Position numbers and translations under genes: made by a program
Shown: piece after piece, positions 16,742 to 24,801 of the stretch
Layout of the letters: each line of letters starts with the position of its first letter
How positions within the stretch are numbered: the stretch's first letter is position 1
Assembly (NCBI GenBank): GCA_013426805.1
Contig: JACDZG010000009.1
Coordinates: 1-64,000, forward strand
Direction: 5' to 3'
Source: Chromatiaceae bacterium
GTDB lineage: Bacteria; Pseudomonadota; Gammaproteobacteria; Chromatiales; Chromatiaceae
DNA length: 64,000 bases
The notes under the pieces: model-generated
Told to the model about the DNA's origin: nothing
The model's database searches: none
What the model saw: the letters and a program-made list of their open reading frames with translations, nothing else

Positions 16742-19360
16742 CTAGAAAAGGTCAAATTGTTCGGGGTCGTCGTCGTCCGGCGTCCGCGGGGCGTTCGACC
16801 GATCGGTGGTCTTGCCCGGTTTGCGGCCCGGTCGCGACGGCTTGGGGGCTGGGCCGGGTGCCGGTAAGAGACCCGGCGGCAACCCGTCCAGCAGGTTGGG
16901 CAACTGGCTGCCGAGCATCGTGATCAGGACCTTGATCATGGTTTCGTGTCCGAGCTGGCGCTCGATGTCCTTGAATGTCGACCGCTCCTTGGCGCCGACG
17001 CCGGCCGCTTTCAGCACCCCGTCCACCCCGACGACCTCAATGAAGGCGCGCAGGGCCTCGTTCAGGTCGCCCCCCAGCGGGTCGTAGCCCAGCGCGTCCT
17101 CATCCTCGTCCTCGTCATCATCGTCGTCGAACGCGAAGAAGGGGCCGCGGCCGAAGTGCCCGAACGGCGAATACTCCGCCAGGCACTCGCCGATCCGGTG
17201 GGCGGTGCGCTGGTCGCCGCTCTCGCGGGCGCGTTCGCCGGCCTCCGCGAGCCGGTCGATTGCGCGCGGATCAGGATCGCGGCGTCGCCCGGCCAGACCG
17301 GCCTCGAAACGATGCAGTTCAAAGACCGGCACGCCCGGCCAGCGCTTGAGCGCGGCCTCGGCGAAGGCAAGTCGCGCCTGTTCCAGCGCGGCCCGGCGCA
17401 GGGTCTCGCAGGCGTTCTCGAACTCCGGCTGGCTGAGCGCCCAGCGGGCGGCGGCGCTCAAGGGCTTTTCAAACAACCGGCGCAGTTCAGGCGCAAGCTC
17501 CGCGCCCGCTTCCTCATCCAGGTAGGTGCGTAGCCGACTCAGGACCGCGGTCAGGTCGGCCTGGTCCGCCACCGCTGCTTTGCCCAGGCCGGCGGTCTTG
17601 AGCAGCCCGGCGGCCGCGCGCCCGATGGCGGCGCCTTCCAGCGCCAGCGCCAGGGCGGCGGCCATGCCGCCGCCCATGGCCTGGACCTGCGCGCGCAGAA
17701 CGGACGCCCCCTGGGCGGCGTCGGCCAGGAGCTCGAGCAGCCCGCTCAGCAGGACACGGCGCTCGCGCAGCCTCCCGCCCCGATCCCACGCGGGCTCCCA
17801 TTCGGCCGCCTGGTCGAGTTCTTTGCGCGCCAGGTCAAGGCGACGGGCTTTGAGCTGTTTGCGGGCATGGGCCAGGTGCGAGTTGACCAGACGTTCACGG
17901 GCGCCGGTGTTGATCGGGTCCAGGGCCAGGATCTCGCGAGCGTAACGCGCCGCTTTCTTGTGCGCGTCCGCGGCCAGCGCGACATCCATGGCCGCGGTCA
18001 GCAGGCCGACATCCGCGGGGAAGCGCGCGAGGCCAAGGTCCAGCAGGCGGCGGGCGGGCTTCAGGTCGGTGCCGCGCAGATAGAAGCGGACCAGACGCTC
18101 GTAGATGTCGCGGTCATCCGGGTCGAACTGGAGGCTGGACTCGACCGCTTCCGCCAGGGTCGTGTTCGGCATAAAGAGATCATCGTCGGGTACGAGATGC
18201 GAGAGCAGGTCCCGGTGACTGTCGACCCGGCGCAGGACCAGGGCGACCCGCAGGGCGTCATCGGTACCCGGCTCCGGGAGGCGGTCCTTGATCAGCTGCT
18301 GCGCGTAGGCATCCCAGGCCTCGAGATCGTTCCCCGAACGCTCGTTCTGCTCGGCACGCCAGGCGGCAATCAGCAGGCGCTCCTCCGCGGACAGTTGCGG
18401 TCCGCCGCTGTCTTTGATCCAGCCGACGCTCTTGGGAAAACCGGCGACCAGCAGGCGCAGCCCGTGACGGCGCGCCCAGGTTTCCCCCAGCAGGGTCCGG
18501 TGACGGTGCAGCAGACGCAGTAGGGTCTTGGGTTCGCGGTCCCCGGCGCGCCGCGCCTCCTCCCAGATCGCCTGGCGCTGCGCGCTCCAGCCGGCCAGGG
18601 TCATGGCGAAGCGGCGGGTCGCTTCCCCGGCGTCCGCCAGCCGCTCGGTCAAGGTCTGCGGCGGCCCCAGTGCGGATTCGCAGGCACGCCGTAACGGGGC
18701 GAACCCGGACGCGTCGTCAACGCGGGCGAGCAGTTCGAGCGCCTCGTGCGACGCCGCGGGGGGCCGCTGCAGCGCCTTTAGAATCTGCGCCAAATCGCGA
18801 TAGGGGGAGCGGAAGGGGATGGCGGCGAGTGCCGCGCGCAACGCGGTGTCATCGCCTGCGCAATAGGCGTCCAGGGCTCGGGCCGCCGCCACTCCCTGGA
18901 CCAGGATCGGATCATCTGCGGCCAGACCCGCGGCCACCTCGGCTTTGCCCGCCAGATGATGGGCGGCCAGCTGCGAGCGCAGCGCGGTCAAGGTCGCGGG
19001 GTCCAGCCGATCGCCGGCCAGCGCGCCGAGGCCCACCGCCTGACTGATCCGGCCCAGCCGTAGCAGCAGCGTAATATAGTCCAGTTCCGCGGGGAGTTCC
19101 GGTGCGATCTGCGTGCGGTTCTCCCAGACGGTCAGGGCCTCCTTGGTCATCCCCTTGGCCGCCAGTTCCCGCGCCCGTCCGGCGTAGGCGCGGGCCAGTG
19201 TCTGCCGCCATTCCGGGCGGTTGTCGATTTTGAGCAGATCCTTGCAGGTGCTGATGGCCTCGCGGTAGCGGCCCGCCGCGATCTGGCCTTGGGCCGCGGT
19301 CAGCAAGTCATCGGGGGTCGGCGCTGTGGGCGCCGCTGCGACCTTGTGTGGCTTCTTCAT
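16742..19360 (-). CDS. Large TPR protein heading the Hsp70 operon
   Basis: 872-residue, mostly alpha-helical protein. TPR-like repeats are seen at the N-terminus (LLTAAQGQIAAGRYREAIST, LARAYAGRARELAAKGMTKE) and in the middle (FPADVGLLTAAMDVALAADA, KAARYAREILALDPINTGA, LKARRLDLARKELDQAAEW). An acidic run (FDDDDDEDEDEDALGYDP) lies near residue 745, followed by a conserved-looking helical region (ERQLGHETMIKVLITMLGSQ) and a Pro/Arg tail ending EQFDLF. No signal peptide or membrane segment, so cytoplasmic. First gene of the five-gene operon, followed after 10 bases by the J-like gene. TPR arrays often hold Hsp70 tails or clients; the specific partner is unknown. Confidence 0.75.
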   Translation of the reverse strand: MKKPHKVAAAPTAPTPDDLLTAAQGQIAAGRYREAISTCKDLLKIDNRPEWRQTLARAYAGRARELAAKGMTKEALTVWENRTQIAPELPAELDYITLLLRLGRISQAVGLGALAGDRLDPATLTALRSQLAAHHLAGKAEVAAGLAADDPILVQGVAAARALDAYCAGDDTALRAALAAIPFRSPYRDLAQILKALQRPPAASHEALELLARVDDASGFAPLRRACESALGPPQTLTERLADAGEATRRFAMTLAGWSAQRQAIWEEARRAGDREPKTLLRLLHRHRTLLGETWARRHGLRLLVAGFPKSVGWIKDSGGPQLSAEERLLIAAWRAEQNERSGNDLEAWDAYAQQLIKDRLPEPGTDDALRVALVLRRVDSHRDLLSHLVPDDDLFMPNTTLAEAVESSLQFDPDDRDIYERLVRFYLRGTDLKPARRLLDLGLARFPADVGLLTAAMDVALAADAHKKAARYAREILALDPINTGARERLVNSHLAHARKQLKARRLDLARKELDQAAEWEPAWDRGGRLRERRVLLSGLLELLADAAQGASVLRAQVQAMGGGMAAALALALEGAAIGRAAAGLLKTAGLGKAAVADQADLTAVLSRLRTYLDEEAGAELAPELRRLFEKPLSAAARWALSQPEFENACETLRRAALEQARLAFAEAALKRWPGVPVFELHRFEAGLAGRRRDPDPRAIDRLAEAGERARESGDQRTAHRIGECLAEYSPFGHFGRGPFFAFDDDDDEDEDEDALGYDPLGGDLNEALRAFIEVVGVDGVLKAAGVGAKERSTFKDIERQLGHETMIKVLITMLGSQLPNLLDGLPPGLLPAPGPAPKPSRPGRKPGKTTDRSNAPRTPDDDDPEQFDLF

Positions 19361-19451
19361 GGGTAATATCGGGGCCGGATCTTGCCAAGCGAGTGTGGTG
19401 GCGATGGGAGTTCAGGTTGTCGTTGGTCGAAAAAACAGGGGCATCGGCGTC

Positions 19452-20294
19452 TCAGGGTGCGATGATCTGCGCCGTTTCCGATGGACGCAGAAATTCGTTG
19501 GGGCGGCGCTCGAAGATCGCATCCAGATAGTATACAGCGCCTTCCCGCTCCACTCGCACGGCCTGGACGCCCAGACTATAGATGCGGGCCTCACGCAAGG
19601 CGCCGTTGACGCGTACCTTGACCGCCTGACCCGGCTGAAAACTCCGCAGAACATTGATCGGAACCAGGGCGCGGGCGATCATCCGGTCGTCCGGGGCGAA
19701 CAGGATCAGGGGCTCCTGCTGCAGCGTCTTGTAGATCACGGCGCCGTTCCAGGCATTGCGCGCCACGACGATGCCGTCGAAGGGGGCGCGCAGCTCGGTA
19801 TGTTCCAGCGCGACGGCGGCGGCGGCCTCGGTCGCGGCGGCGGCTTGCGCCTCGGCGTTCGCCGCCGTCTGACCAAGCTCCGCGTCCTTCAGTTCCTCGC
19901 TGGCGATCAGCCCCCGATCGAACAGCTCTTTGGCGCGGGCAAGCGCCCGTTCGGCGTCCTCGACCTCCACCAAGGACCGGGCGACCCGGGCATGTGCCTC
20001 CAGGACCCGGGCCTGGGCCTCGCGCTGGTCCATGCGCAGGAGTAGGGCGCCCTTGCCGACATGCTGCCCGGCGCTGACGGCCACCTCCTGCACCAGGCCG
20101 TTCTCTAGGACGCGCATCTGCACCTCATGAACCCACTCGAGCCAGCCTTTCAACTCGACGGCGGCCTCGACCTGGGCGCTGCCGGCCAGCAGGAGAGCAC
20201 CGAGGATCAGCCGGATCAGGCGCCGCCGTTCACCTTTTCCTTGACGCACGCCGGATGCCGGCGGCTGTTCGCTGAAGGCGTTTGGAAGCGTCAT
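19452..20294 (-). CDS. HlyD/RND-type periplasmic adaptor protein
   Basis: 280-residue membrane fusion protein. An N-terminal hydrophobic anchor or signal (LIRLILGALLLAGSAQVEA) is followed by a split barrel-sandwich lipoyl domain (ENGLVQEVAVSAGQHVGKGALLLRMD, and ALEHTELRAPFDGIVVARN), a coiled-coil hairpin (ARAKELFDRGLIASEELKDA) and a beta-barrel (ARALVPINVLRSFQPGQAVKV). It should bridge an inner-membrane pump and an outer-membrane channel. It overlaps the upstream TolC-like gene by 4 bases. No RND or ABC pump gene is next to it, so the pump must be elsewhere or shared. Confidence 0.85.
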   Translation of the reverse strand: MTLPNAFSEQPPASGVRQGKGERRRLIRLILGALLLAGSAQVEAAVELKGWLEWVHEVQMRVLENGLVQEVAVSAGQHVGKGALLLRMDQREAQARVLEAHARVARSLVEVEDAERALARAKELFDRGLIASEELKDAELGQTAANAEAQAAAATEAAAAVALEHTELRAPFDGIVVARNAWNGAVIYKTLQQEPLILFAPDDRMIARALVPINVLRSFQPGQAVKVRVNGALREARIYSLGVQAVRVEREGAVYYLDAIFERRPNEFLRPSETAQIIAP

Positions 20295-21253
20295 GGTGTT
20301 GATCCCGCTGCAGGCCAGACCGGACGACCGGTCAAGGCGTTGAGTTCGGCCCAGGCGAGTGCCCGGCAGTAACCAACCCGGGCCTCCTGCATCCTGGTCA
20401 TGGTCTGCTGGCTCATGGCGTAGCCCAGGTCGGCCGAGACCTCCTGTTCGTAGAGGGTTCGGCTCTCGTCGAGTTTGAGGTCGCGGTAGGCCGCTTCGCT
20501 GCGGAGCTTGCGCTCGACGGCGGCCAAGGCCAGCAGCCGCAGCCGGAGCTCCGCGAGTTGTTGGCGCAGTTCCAGCCGTTCCAATTGCTGGTCGGCGGCC
20601 GTGGCGGCCGGGCTCAGGCGCGCGCCGACCGCAGGTCCGCCGACGGCAGCGGCGGCCAGGGTATCGAGCGGCGGCGGGGCCTCGGGCTGCGGCGGCAGGA
20701 TGGGCGTCACGAGGTCACGCGGCAGGGTCTCCGGGCGGCCGAGGGCCTGGGCCAGCAGGGCGCGGGTCCATTGTTGGCCCAGTTCGCCGACGGTGCGCTC
20801 CTGCAGGATGTCCTCATAGACCGCATCCAGCTCGGACACGCGCAACGGTGAAGTCTGTCCGAGTTCCCCGCGGGCCCGGGCGCGGTCGAGTTGAACATAG
20901 GCGACCGCCATGGCCTCGCTGGCACTGGAATAGGCCAAGTCCGCGAGCAGGACATCGAAAAAGCGCTCCATGATCTCCAGTCGCTGGGCCGGTTCGGGTT
21001 CGATCAGCGGCGCCAGGGGGCGGCCGCGTGCGGGATCGATGACGCCGAAGGCCAGCGTATGGCAATCCAGATAGAACGGATGGCGACGCGGCAGGCGTGC
21101 TGCAACGGCCGTGCTCGACTGGGCCCGCGGATGGCTGTCGGCCAGGGCCAGCGCCTGCTCCAGTGACAGCGGCTCAGGCAACGTCGGCGCGCCCGCGGCG
21201 GCGGCGGGCACGAGGCAGAGAATCAGGGCCGGCACCAGGGAGCGGCGAGTCAT
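20291..21253 (-). CDS. TolC-like outer-membrane efflux protein (short)
   Basis: 320 residues against the usual 420-480. Signal peptide MTRRSLVPALILCLVPAAAAGA, then a TolC-like opening PLSLEQALALADSHP. Long helices with an RARARGELGQTSPLRVSELDAVYED motif (the G.TS.LRV.E segment is typical) and a C-terminal YCRALAWAELNALTG (the L..L...TG end) support the family. Only one clear TolC half is recognisable; the middle is Pro/Ala-rich. It may be a reduced channel or a degenerate paralogue. Co-transcribed with the adaptor downstream. Confidence 0.72.
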   Translation of the reverse strand: MTRRSLVPALILCLVPAAAAGAPTLPEPLSLEQALALADSHPRAQSSTAVAARLPRRHPFYLDCHTLAFGVIDPARGRPLAPLIEPEPAQRLEIMERFFDVLLADLAYSSASEAMAVAYVQLDRARARGELGQTSPLRVSELDAVYEDILQERTVGELGQQWTRALLAQALGRPETLPRDLVTPILPPQPEAPPPLDTLAAAAVGGPAVGARLSPAATAADQQLERLELRQQLAELRLRLLALAAVERKLRSEAAYRDLKLDESRTLYEQEVSADLGYAMSQQTMTRMQEARVGYCRALAWAELNALTGRPVWPAAGSTP

Positions 21254-21457
21254 GTCAGTGTAGATGCAGCGGCGGTCAACAGGTGGTCGAAGGGTAACGG
21301 GTCCTGGCCGGTCGACTCAAGGCCGAAGCGATGATCAAGGCCGTCCTGTTGGGCGTGCTTGTTCGCCGCTACACTAGGCCCCGCCGGTCACGCCCGGCTG
21401 CCGGTTGCCCGCGGTCTGTGCCGGACCGTTCTCCCTGACAACGAGGAATCCTCCGCA

Positions 21458-22354
21458 ATGAACCACCCACCCGTGCCCGTCGTTCTTGCCCTGTTCGCTG
21501 CTGCGCTGTTCGGGGTGGCCGCAGTCTCGGCAACCCCGGCCGTCGCGCCCGCGCCGGCTCCAACCCTCAGTGCGCCCACCCTCGAAGACACCACGTGGTT
21601 ACTGGCGGCTTACCGCGTCGGCGATGCCTTGGTCGAGGTCACCGCGGGCGCGCCGCCGGCCAGCTTTCGGCTTGCCGGGGGGCGGATCGCCGGCAGCCCC
21701 GGCTGCAATCGACTCGGCGGCGGTTACACCCTGGACGGCGAGCGTCTCAGTTTCGACGCGAACCTGGCCTCGACCATGATGGCGTGCCCGGAGCCGCTGA
21801 TGCAGCAGGAGCAGGCGGTTGGTGCGGCCCTGGTGAAGGTTGCGGCCTACCGGCTCGACGGTGAACTGTTGGAACTGACGGACGCCTCCGGCCTGCCGCT
21901 GCTGCGCTTCCTGCGCCTCAAACCCACCCCATTGGTTGGCCAAGTCTGGCAACTCCAGGGCTACAACAATGGCAAACAAGCCATTGTCTCGGCGCTTGAC
22001 GGCACCGAGATCACTCTGGAGTTTCGCGACGACGGCACACTGGGCGGCTTCGACGGCTGCAACCGCTACATGAGCGGTTATACCCTGGAGGGCGAGACAC
22101 TGACCATCGGGCCGATCGCGACTACTCGCATGGCCTGCAAGGGGCCGCAAGGGGCCGCGGAACAGGCGCGGGCCTTCGCGGCGGCCCTGGGCACCGTTCG
22201 TGGCTACCGGATCGATGCCGACGAACTGACCCTACTCGATGGCGAGGGCAAAGCGGCGATCCGGTTGCGCGCCGAGGCGCCGGTCGTGGTTCCGGCTTCG
22301 GGCTCGACCCAGTCTTCGGAGCCGGCGGTGCCGTCGACACCAGAGCAGCCTTAG
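21458..22354 (+). CDS. Two-domain META/HslJ-like envelope protein
   Basis: 298 residues from ATG 21458, chosen over an earlier frame extension because it gives a signal peptide (VVLALFAAALFGVAAVSA) and an AGGA-like ribosome site. Two META (HslJ-like) domains follow: residues about 45-155 (TTWLLAAYRVGD, RIAGSPGCNRLGGGYTLDG, STMMACPEPLMQQEQA) and 165-275 (VWQLQGYNNGK, GGFDGCNRYMSGYTLEG, ATTRMACKGPQGAAEQ). Each has the C.R..G.Y and TRMAC core. META proteins in E. coli (HslJ) are tied to novobiocin tolerance and heat-shock; a periplasmic or surface role is likely. Transcribed away from the efflux pair. Confidence 0.85.
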   Translation: MNHPPVPVVLALFAAALFGVAAVSATPAVAPAPAPTLSAPTLEDTTWLLAAYRVGDALVEVTAGAPPASFRLAGGRIAGSPGCNRLGGGYTLDGERLSFDANLASTMMACPEPLMQQEQAVGAALVKVAAYRLDGELLELTDASGLPLLRFLRLKPTPLVGQVWQLQGYNNGKQAIVSALDGTEITLEFRDDGTLGGFDGCNRYMSGYTLEGETLTIGPIATTRMACKGPQGAAEQARAFAAALGTVRGYRIDADELTLLDGEGKAAIRLRAEAPVVVPASGSTQSSEPAVPSTPEQP

Positions 22355-22388
22355 TAATGAACGGCTCCTGAGTTGAAGAAGACGATCG

Positions 22389-22646
22389 ATGTCACTCGCT
22401 AGCCCTCACCGCGCACTCAAGAGCAAGAGAGTCAACGATCTCTTTTTTCGGTTTGCCTGGCCGCTGCTTCATGCCTGTGTCACCGATCACCAGCAAGAGA
22501 TGGCACTCGAACTCGCGAAAATGCTGTGGTTCGGCCTGGTGGTGACCGGAACCGATACGGAAGAAACGATTGCTCAGGACCTCAAGATTGTTTTTCCCGA
22601 CAACCAAGCGTCGATCGCCGCTTTTGGCTCGTTGTATTGGGCATGA
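22389..22646 (+). CDS. Hypothetical protein, 85 residues
   Basis: Small acidic-to-neutral protein: an N-terminal LFFRFAWPLLHACVTDHQQE followed by ELAKMLWFGLVVTGTDTEET and DLKIVFPDN. It reads as a genuine globular protein and has a GAAGA ribosome-like site, but I do not recognise the family. It begins 34 bases after the META gene stop and may be co-transcribed. A short ORF starts within its stop (ATGA). Confidence 0.5.
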   Translation: MSLASPHRALKSKRVNDLFFRFAWPLLHACVTDHQQEMALELAKMLWFGLVVTGTDTEETIAQDLKIVFPDNQASIAAFGSLYWA

Positions 22647-22798
22647 CCCCCGCCGACACCGTCGGTCCTACCGAGACCCTGGATTCCGGCGTCATCCTCC
22701 CGCCCGTAGATACTGAGCGCCGCCCTGCCGCCCCGGCTATCGCCGAGGCCGCAGATCGGCTCAACGCCCTGCGAACGCCCTGCGAGAGTGCTGTCTGA
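22643..22798 (+). CDS. Possible small ORF coupled to the preceding gene
   Basis: 51 codons beginning in the ATGA overlap with the upstream stop: MTPADTVGPTETLDSGVILP, ending RLNALRTPCESAV. The overlap suggests coupling, but there is no family match and the product is Pro/Ala-rich. May be the intact start of a decayed gene. Confidence 0.3.
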   Translation: MTPADTVGPTETLDSGVILPPVDTERRPAAPAIAEAADRLNALRTPCESAV

Positions 22799-23279
22799 AC
22801 CCTTCGTCGTGGGTGGAGCGTGTTCCGGAGGTCGTCCCCGGCTACCCGTATCGGATCATCCCGAAGCCCGAGTACGCACCCGAGTTGAAGAATCAGGGCG
22901 TCGGCCTGGATGTCGGTCTCGGTCTCCTGCACCAAGCGGACCTTGCCGGAGAGTGCCGCTACGTCCTGGTCGCGCGCCCAGCTCCATCGCGACGCGGCAA
23001 GCGGTCGGTGGCTCCCGGCTCGGCCGCGGTACCTCACGGCGAATCAACATTTCCCGGCGCTCTGTGCGGTACCGTACAGACCAAACAGGAGCCGGGAACC
23101 TACCGTGCATAGAATATCGCTTCGGATTGGCCCTCCATCGTCACCGGTACCCACGTGGCACCGGTGCGCATGCGCGCGACCGCCAAGCCGGCGTATTCCA
23201 GCCAACATTCACCTTTTCGAGCGGTTGGTAATAAATAGCCAACTCCAGTCACCAACGTCACTCACAGAGGAAAACTCCG
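22799..23279. other. Non-coding or decayed stretch
   Basis: About 480 bases with open frames on both strands but no recognisable domain, consistent start or ribosome site. A plus-frame segment near 22813 (ERVPEVVPGYPYRII) looks protein-like, so a decayed gene is possible. The DUF2934 promoter should lie at the right end. Confidence 0.4.
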
Positions 23280-23528
23280 ATGGTTTTGTTACAGACGGTC
23301 GACAAGCCGGCGAACGGCGGGCCTGAGCGCTCCGGGAACGAACAAGGGCCTCAAGCGATCACGGATCCGGGGCTTGACCAGACATCCTCCCAGGCAATCA
23401 GTGAGGCTGCCTATTATCGCGCCGAGGCACGCGGCTTCGAGTCGGGTCATGAACTGGAGGACTGGATCGAGGCCGAGAGGCAAGTCGTTGAGACGAAAAG
23501 CCCTGTCGCCGCGGCAGCCAGGGCTTGA
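23280..23528 (+). CDS. DUF2934 domain protein
   Basis: 82-residue protein with a DUF2934 core at residues 38-66: AISEAAYYRAEARGFESGHE, LEDWIEAERQV. DUF2934 is a short helical domain common in proteobacteria, with no known function. The N-terminus is polar and disordered in appearance. An AGAGGAAA ribosome site lies 6 bases before the ATG. The stop falls within an 11-bp tandem repeat. Confidence 0.8.
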   Translation: MVLLQTVDKPANGGPERSGNEQGPQAITDPGLDQTSSQAISEAAYYRAEARGFESGHELEDWIEAERQVVETKSPVAAAARA

Positions 23529-23567
23529 GTCCCGGTTGAGTCCCGGTTGAGTCCCGGTTGAGTCCCG
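23525..23567. repeat. 11-bp tandem repeat
   Basis: Four head-to-tail copies of TTGAGTCCCGG, starting at the stop codon of the DUF2934 gene. Followed at 23613-23637 by an imperfect hairpin (CAGGCCCTTCCA arm) that could end transcription. Confidence 0.8.
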
Positions 23568-23639
23568 CGGGCGGGCACAGGCCCCCTGATCGGGATCACT
23601 TTCCATAGCAAACAGGCCCTTCCAGTGGAGGGGCCTGCG

Positions 23640-23788
23640 TTCGCGATCAGACCCGCCGCGACCTCGGCGCGGATGAACTGCACCAAGTCGCGCAGCACCG
23701 GGTCCGCATCCCAGGCGCGGTCGGCGCGGAACTGAAGATCGGACAGGTGCAGCAGCCGCACGGGGCGGTCGGTCGCGGTGTCGGGCAT
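23640..23788 (-). pseudogene. Metallophosphoesterase N-terminal remnant
   Basis: From MPDTATDRPVRLLHLSDLQF to about AAGLIAN, 50 residues match the start of calcineurin-like phosphoesterases (VRLLHLSDLHF, then RAWDADPVLRDLVQFI). The motif is DLQ instead of DxH, so a metal-binding histidine is lost. The remaining metal motifs (GD.., GNHD) are absent because the frame runs into the 11-bp repeat and the DUF2934 gene. Confidence 0.65.
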
Positions 23789-24047
23789 CCGGTGCTCAAT
23801 CTCCAGGTGGGGTGCGGCGAGTGTACCAGTGCCATGCACAACGGGCCAACCAGCCGACTTGGCCGTTGCGCGGGTGATCGGACTAGGGCAGCGGCACCTC
23901 GGTCAGGCCGCCGGGGCACCCGGGCTGGTTGCGATCGACCTGCCAGGCACCCTGGTTCCAGAGTCGGAAATGCACCCGCGCCCGCCGGGGGGCCGGGGGG
24001 CCGGAGACCGTTCGATCCACTGGAAGGCATTGGCACGATGGACTGCG

Positions 24048-24524
24048 CTATACCGGGTTCTGCACCGCCCCGGCGGTCTCGCCCATGACCCGATGCTTCG
24101 CGGCGATGAAGGTCTGGTGCGGCACATGGAGCAGGTTCGCCACCTTGCGCACCAGATACTCCTCATGTTTGCAGAGCACCTGATCGGCATAGGCGACCTG
24201 CCACAGCAGTTCGACCAGGGCGGCTCGCTGCCGCGGGTCGAACTGGGTGTTGATGAGCGAGGTGAACTGGTGGTCGTCGGTCGCCTGCTGCCGCTCTTCC
24301 TGGGCGCAGGAGATCAATTCGTCCGCCTGTTCGGGCGACAGGCCGAAGCGTTCACGCACCGCGGCGACGATGGCCGCCTGTTCCACCGCCGTCATGGCGT
24401 CATCCATGTGCGCCATCTCCAGCAGCAGGGCGGCGGCGGCACACCGGGCGGCCGCGGCCGGGTCCTGGTCGGTTGGGGCGGTGCCCAGATGCGTGTCGAA
24501 GAAGCGTCGAATGCGGTTCAGCAT
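24048..24524 (-). CDS. TerB-like protein
   Basis: 158 residues from MLNRIRRFFDTHL (24524); the longer upstream reading adds unrelated low-complexity sequence. It matches the TerB-like (tellurite resistance B) helical domain: CAAAALLLEMAHMDDAMTAVE, then EQAAIVAAVRERFGLSPEQA, LVELLWQVAYADQVLCKHEE and LVRKVANLLHVPHQTFIAAK. The acidic D..M and AD.V...E positions that bind metal in TerB are present. Stand-alone TerB-like proteins are cytoplasmic and probably sense metal or stress; tellurite resistance itself is not implied, as no other ter genes are near. Confidence 0.82.
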   Translation of the reverse strand: MLNRIRRFFDTHLGTAPTDQDPAAAARCAAAALLLEMAHMDDAMTAVEQAAIVAAVRERFGLSPEQADELISCAQEERQQATDDHQFTSLINTQFDPRQRAALVELLWQVAYADQVLCKHEEYLVRKVANLLHVPHQTFIAAKHRVMGETAGAVQNPV

Positions 24525-24728
24525 TGTTTGGTGCACCTGAAAACAGCGGTCAGTCAAGGTCGATGCGTTGCAGGCGGTTGACGGTCGTGCAGTCACGTCA
24601 GCCGGAATGTTGTGGCAGTGCTGTCGGCAGGCGGCGCGACGGCTGGTGGATGCGCCGCGCTGATCAGCCCCCGCTTGAGGCTGGCGGCATTGCTGTGCGT
24701 TGTCAATGGGCGGAAAATTCAGAGCCAG

Positions 24729-24797
24729 GTCGTCGGTCCGCACAGCGGACCCTACAGGTCCCGGTGTTACCGTAGGGTCCGCTATGCGGACCGTCCG
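24729..24797. repeat. Inverted copy of the element A core
   Basis: 69 bases matching the reverse complement of the element A core (7348-7416) with about two mismatches: nested hairpins GGTCCGC-ACA-GCGGACC and GGTCCGC-TAT-GCGGACC joined by CCTACAGGTCCCGGTG. The outer GGCCTTGATC arms are absent. It lies 5 bases beyond the stop of the dehydrogenase gene and may act as its terminator. Confidence 0.82.
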
Positions 24798-24801
24798 CCG
24801 C

